A stretch of 9,026 nucleotides of DNA from Gammaproteobacteria bacterium. Its GTDB lineage: Bacteria > Pseudomonadota > Gammaproteobacteria > GRL18. Below are positions 5,830 through 9,026 of this stretch, one piece after another. The stretch lies in contig DAOVUK010000091.1 in NCBI GenBank assembly GCA_030632625.1, positions 1 to 9,026 of the forward strand, read 5' to 3'. Below the pieces are notes generated by a model. The model was not told the DNA's origin. It was given only the letters and a program-made list of their open reading frames with translations, and ran no database searches. Positions within the stretch are counted from its first letter, which is position 1; each line of letters begins with the position of its first letter. The position numbers were made by a program, and so were the translations under genes.

Positions 5830-8172
5830 ATGCTCAAAACAATTGCTCAAAGAATTGCTGAAGAACTCAATGTTAATCTATCACAGATTGAAGCTACTAT
5901 TACTTTGCTTGATAGTGGTGACACAGTGCCTTTTGTGGCTCGCTATCGTAAGGAGGTTACGGGAGGGCTGGATGATATCCAGTTGAGATTACTGGACGAA
6001 CGTTTGATCTATTTGCGTGAACTGGATGAGCGTCGTGATGTTATTATCAAAACGATTCAGGAACAAGGCAAACTGACATCTGAACTTAATACAACTCTAC
6101 TGAATGCAGAAACAAAGACTCGCCTGGAAGATCTCTATAAACCCTATAGGCTTAAGCGAAGAACTAAGGCGCAAATTGCCCGTGAAGCCGGATTGGAACC
6201 TCTGGCAGATTCCCTGCTCAATGATCCAGCGCTAGTTCCAGAGGTTCAGGCGGAAAGTTTTCTCAACTCTGGTAACAAAAAGAATGATGAGAATAAAGTG
6301 GCAACTGTTAAAGATGCCCTGGATGGTGCTAAACAGATCCTGATGGAGCGATTTGCTGAAAATCCGGAATTAATTGGCCAGCTTCGTGAAAATCTATGGG
6401 ACAACGGAGTGATGGTTTCTAAAGTGGTCGAAGGTCAGGAAGAAGCCGGTAATAAATTTTCAGATTATTTTGATGCCAGTGAAAAGCTTGAAGATATGCC
6501 GTCACACCGTATTCTGGCTCTATTTAGAGGTAGAAAAGAAGGTTTTCTTACTATTAATACGGAACTGGATGGTGACAAGCAAATCGATCCCCGTAGTTTA
6601 TCAGCGATGGAATACATAATTGCTCGTCATTTTGCTATTGAAGAGCAGGGCAGGGCAGCAGACAAGTGGTTGTTAGAGGTAGTCAAGTGGACCTGGCGCA
6701 TTAAAGTTAAAACATCCCTTGATATGGATTTAAAAAAGCGTCTTAGAGAAAATGCCGATGAAGCAGCAATCGATGTCTTTGGTAAGAATTTAAATGATTT
6801 GTTATTAGCCGCACCAGCCGGACAAAAAGTGACTATTGGACTCGATCCCGGTTTACGTACCGGCGTAAAAGTTGTTGTCGTTGATGAAACAGGTAAATAT
6901 CTTGATCATGCGACGATTTATCCCCATGCTCCTAAACATCAATGGGATCAATCCATTCATACCCTGGCTGCATTAGCAAAGAAACATCATGCCAATCTGA
7001 TCAGTATCGGCAATGGCACCGCTTCAAGAGAAACCGATAAGCTGGCTGCGGATCTGATTAAACAGAACCCGAAACTGAGAATGAATAAAATTGTTGTTTC
7101 TGAAGCTGGTGCTTCTGTTTATTCTGCCTCAGAACTGGCTTCTAAAGAATTCCCGGATCTGGATGTTTCTATACGTGGTGCTGTATCGATAGCCCGGCGT
7201 TTGCAGGATCCTCTGGCTGAATTAGTTAAGATTGATCCTAAAGCCATTGGTGTGGGTCAGTATCAACACGATGTCAGTCAGACTCAACTGAGCAAAAAAC
7301 TGGAAAACATTGTTGAAGATTGTGTTAATGGCGTCGGGGTCGATTTGAATACAGCATCGGTTCCCTTATTAACTCAGGTTTCCGGTTTAAGCCGAACATT
7401 GGCTGCCAATATTGTTGCTTATCGGGAACAGCATGGTGCATTCAAGAATCGACGTGAACTGTTAAAAGTGACTCGACTGGGTGAAAAAGCATTTGAGCAA
7501 TCTGCAGGATTTTTACGGGTTATGAATGGTGATAATCCACTGGATAATTCAGCTGTTCATCCGGAGGCATACCCTCTTGTGGTGAAAATACTCAGTAATA
7601 AAAACTGTGATATTCGTCAATTAATCGGTGATTCAAACTTTCTTCACTCATTAAATCCTGCAGAATTTACCGATGAAACATTTGGTGAACCCACGGTTAG
7701 AGATATTATCAAAGAGCTTGAAAAGCCGGGTCGCGATCCGAGACCGGAGTTTAAAACCGCGGAATTTAAAGAGGGTGTAGAGCAACCTGAAGATCTAAAA
7801 CCCGATATGATTTTGCAAGGAGTTGTCACCAATGTCACTAATTTCGGTGCTTTTGTCGATATTGGTGTCCACCAGGATGGTCTGGTGCATATTTCTCAAT
7901 TAGCAGACAAGTTTGTTAAAGATCCAAGAGAAATTGTCAAAGCAGGTGATGTTGTGACCGCAAAAGTTGTTGAAATTGATTTAAAACGTAATAGAATTGC
8001 ATTGACAATGCGTCTTAGTGAGAAAGCGGAAGCGGCACCCAAAGCAATGAAAGAACCCGTGCACCAGTCTTCTCAGCACTCCAGGCTAAATAAACGTCAA
8101 AAGCAAAAAGCAAATCAGGCTCCACCAACTAATAATGCCATGGCTGCGGCATTCGCTAAATTAAAATCGTAA
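5830..8172 (+). CDS. tex: Tex family RNA-binding transcription accessory protein
   Basis: Tex (YhgF in E. coli) is a cytoplasmic nucleic-acid-binding protein related to eukaryotic Spt6 and linked to transcription and RNA metabolism. The 780 residues match the family length (about 770-785). Domains in order: helical Tex N-terminal region (about 1-200), with the family-typical [19 protein letters not shown] at 31-49; RuvC/YqgF-like fold starting at [14 protein letters not shown] (about 335-348); helix-hairpin-helix region with [14 protein letters not shown] (501-514) and [15 protein letters not shown] (519-533); S1 RNA-binding domain at about 656-730, including [20 protein letters not shown] (664-683). 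A basic low-complexity tail ends in AAAFAKLKS, as in many Tex proteins. ATG 5830 follows GTGGAA (5813-5818) at a somewhat long spacing, and the N-terminus matches the family. The terminator upstream and hairpin downstream suggest it is transcribed alone. The frame is intact. Confidence 0.95.
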   Translation: MLKTIAQRIAEELNVNLSQIEATITLLDSGDTVPFVARYRKEVTGGLDDIQLRLLDERLIYLRELDERRDVIIKTIQEQGKLTSELNTTLLNAETKTRLEDLYKPYRLKRRTKAQIAREAGLEPLADSLLNDPALVPEVQAESFLNSGNKKNDENKVATVKDALDGAKQILMERFAENPELIGQLRENLWDNGVMVSKVVEGQEEAGNKFSDYFDASEKLEDMPSHRILALFRGRKEGFLTINTELDGDKQIDPRSLSAMEYIIARHFAIEEQGRAADKWLLEVVKWTWRIKVKTSLDMDLKKRLRENADEAAIDVFGKNLNDLLLAAPAGQKVTIGLDPGLRTGVKVVVVDETGKYLDHATIYPHAPKHQWDQSIHTLAALAKKHHANLISIGNGTASRETDKLAADLIKQNPKLRMNKIVVSEAGASVYSASELASKEFPDLDVSIRGAVSIARRLQDPLAELVKIDPKAIGVGQYQHDVSQTQLSKKLENIVEDCVNGVGVDLNTASVPLLTQVSGLSRTLAANIVAYREQHGAFKNRRELLKVTRLGEKAFEQSAGFLRVMNGDNPLDNSAVHPEAYPLVVKILSNKNCDIRQLIGDSNFLHSLNPAEFTDETFGEPTVRDIIKELEKPGRDPRPEFKTAEFKEGVEQPEDLKPDMILQGVVTNVTNFGAFVDIGVHQDGLVHISQLADKFVKDPREIVKAGDVVTAKVVEIDLKRNRIALTMRLSEKAEAAPKAMKEPVHQSSQHSRLNKRQKQKANQAPPTNNAMAAAFAKLKS

Positions 8173-8202
8173 TCGCTTGCTTTAACGCATAGGTCACTAT
8201 AC

Positions 8203-8230
8203 AATAACCCACTAAATTACTGGGTTATTT
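8203..8230 (+). terminator. Likely terminator hairpin after tex
   Basis: AATAACCCA (8203-8211) and TGGGTTATT (8221-8229) form a perfect nine-pair stem with a nine-base loop, 31 bases after the tex stop. Only a short T run closes the structure, so termination may be partial or work from either strand. Confidence 0.55.
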
Positions 8231-8309
8231 GCAACTATTTTAGATAAAACACTTGTTTTTTTCTTGATTTTAAAGCAAATTACCCTATTAAAGAATTACT
8301 AACCACTTT

Positions 8310-8338
8310 TTTGTTTATACAAAAACTTTTTCTACAAT
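8310..8338 (+). promoter_or_regulatory. Candidate sigma-70 promoter of the peroxiredoxin gene
   Basis: TTGTTT (8311-8316) and TACAAT (8333-8338) are separated by 16 bases; reading the -35 as TTTGTT gives 17. The start would fall near 8345, leaving a leader of about 30 bases that contains the ribosome binding site. I found no OxyR-type tandem motif of standard spacing beside it. Confidence 0.4.
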
Positions 8339-8361
8339 CTTACTAAAATCTTATTACAATC

Positions 8362-8365
8362 GGAG
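8362..8365 (+). promoter_or_regulatory. Ribosome binding site of the peroxiredoxin gene
   Basis: GGAG lies nine bases before ATG 8375, which supports this start and is the clearest Shine-Dalgarno sequence in the window. Confidence 0.6.
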
Positions 8366-8374
8366 AAATAAATA

Positions 8375-9013
8375 ATGAGCGTACTAGTTGGTAAAGCTGC
8401 ACCTGATTTTACTGCAAATGCTGTCATGGGCGATGGCGAAATAAAAGCAGATTTTAATTTTGCAGAACATATTAAAGGTAAATATGCGGTTTTATTCTTT
8501 TACCCACTTGATTTCACTTTTGTTTGCCCTTCAGAGTTAATCGCTTTTGATCACCGTATTGAAGAGTTCACCAGCCGTGGTGTTGAAGTCATTGGTTGTT
8601 CAACTGATTCACACTTCACTCATAAAGCATGGAGAAGTACTGCTATCAATAATGGTGGTATTGGTGAAGTTAAATATCCATTAGTTGCCGATCTGCAACA
8701 ATCAATCTGTAATGACTATGATGTTGAAGTGGGTGGTGGTGCTGGAGATGATGGTATTTACAATCGTGGCGCCGGTATTGCTTATCGCGCTTCTTTCCTG
8801 ATAGACAAAGATAGTGTTGTTCGTCACCAGGTTGTTAATGATTTACCTCTTGGTCGTAATATTGATGAGATGTTACGTATGATTGATGCACTGCAATTCA
8901 CTGAAGAGCATGGTGAAGTTTGTCCTGCGGGCTGGAACAAAGGTGATACAGGTATGAAAGCAACTACTGAAGGTGTTGCTGAATATCTGGCTGAAGAAGC
9001 AGACAAACTATAA
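8375..9013 (+). CDS. Typical 2-Cys peroxiredoxin (AhpC/Prx1 type)
   Basis: This is a cytoplasmic thiol peroxidase that reduces hydrogen peroxide and organic peroxides and is recycled by thioredoxin or an AhpF-like reductase; neither partner is in the window. Of 212 residues, the peroxidatic Cys51 lies in PLDFTFVCPSE (Pro44, Thr48, Cys51), the active-site arginine is probably Arg138 in YRASFLID and the resolving Cys183 lies in GEVCPAGWNKGD. Both cysteines are present, so it should form the usual inter-subunit disulphide. GGIG (94-97) corresponds to the loop linked to overoxidation sensitivity in this family. Extra cysteines are Cys75 and Cys112. The sequence closely resembles gammaproteobacterial 'peroxiredoxin C' proteins as I recall them, except for a glycine-rich insertion at about 119-133 (GGGAGDDGIYNRG) before the conserved AGIAYR. 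It appears to be a single-gene unit. Thirteen bases follow its stop, too few to show a terminator. AhpC is another possible name, but the partner ahpF is not visible, so no symbol is given. Confidence 0.95.
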   Translation: MSVLVGKAAPDFTANAVMGDGEIKADFNFAEHIKGKYAVLFFYPLDFTFVCPSELIAFDHRIEEFTSRGVEVIGCSTDSHFTHKAWRSTAINNGGIGEVKYPLVADLQQSICNDYDVEVGGGAGDDGIYNRGAGIAYRASFLIDKDSVVRHQVVNDLPLGRNIDEMLRMIDALQFTEEHGEVCPAGWNKGDTGMKATTEGVAEYLAEEADKL

Positions 9014-9026
9014 TTTCCTGCTTAGA

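Noticed and set aside
8189..8200. ATAG-GTCA-CTAT, an OxyR-like half-site pair upstream of the peroxiredoxin gene
   Set aside because: The OxyR pattern has seven bases between ATAG and CTAT and a second tandem element; here the gap is four and no second element is visible.

Overview
The window looks like chromosomal DNA of an AT-rich gammaproteobacterium. The dinG-like helicase, Tex and 2-Cys peroxiredoxin products all read like gammaproteobacterial family members, and the noncoding stretches are strongly AT-rich. I cannot name the genus. There is no transposase, integrase, tRNA, rRNA or CRISPR array. Codon use looks similar from gene to gene, so no gene stands out as newly acquired.

Layout from left to right: (1) 1-268 holds no intact gene. 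It has an open frame entering from the left edge and an overlapping frame that ends at 260, perhaps a decayed or frameshifted gene. (2) 302-1795 (+) encodes a 497-residue protein with an N-terminal SEC-C zinc-binding motif and a largely uncharacterised body. (3) 1952-4147 (-) is dinG, an XPD-type iron-sulphur helicase, convergent with the SEC-C gene. (4) 4148-4600 is a long AT-rich divergent intergenic region with a 12-bp palindrome resembling an FNR/CRP-family site and a 9-bp tandem repeat. (5) 4601-5554 (+) encodes a response regulator whose receiver domain is joined to a long helical region and a C-terminal membrane segment. (6) 5555-5829 is a compact repeat island (16-bp and 8-bp tandem arrays plus inverted repeats) followed by a strong intrinsic terminator. 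(7) 5830-8172 (+) is tex. (8) 8375-9013 (+) is a typical 2-Cys peroxiredoxin with its own likely promoter and a terminator hairpin before it.

The genes do not form one operon. Each appears to be its own transcription unit, separated by terminators, convergent ends or long spacers. Three are housekeeping or stress functions: DNA repair helicase, transcription/RNA accessory factor and peroxide defence. The least familiar parts are the membrane-tailed response regulator with the repeats around it and the SEC-C protein body. I see no clear multi-gene novel system.
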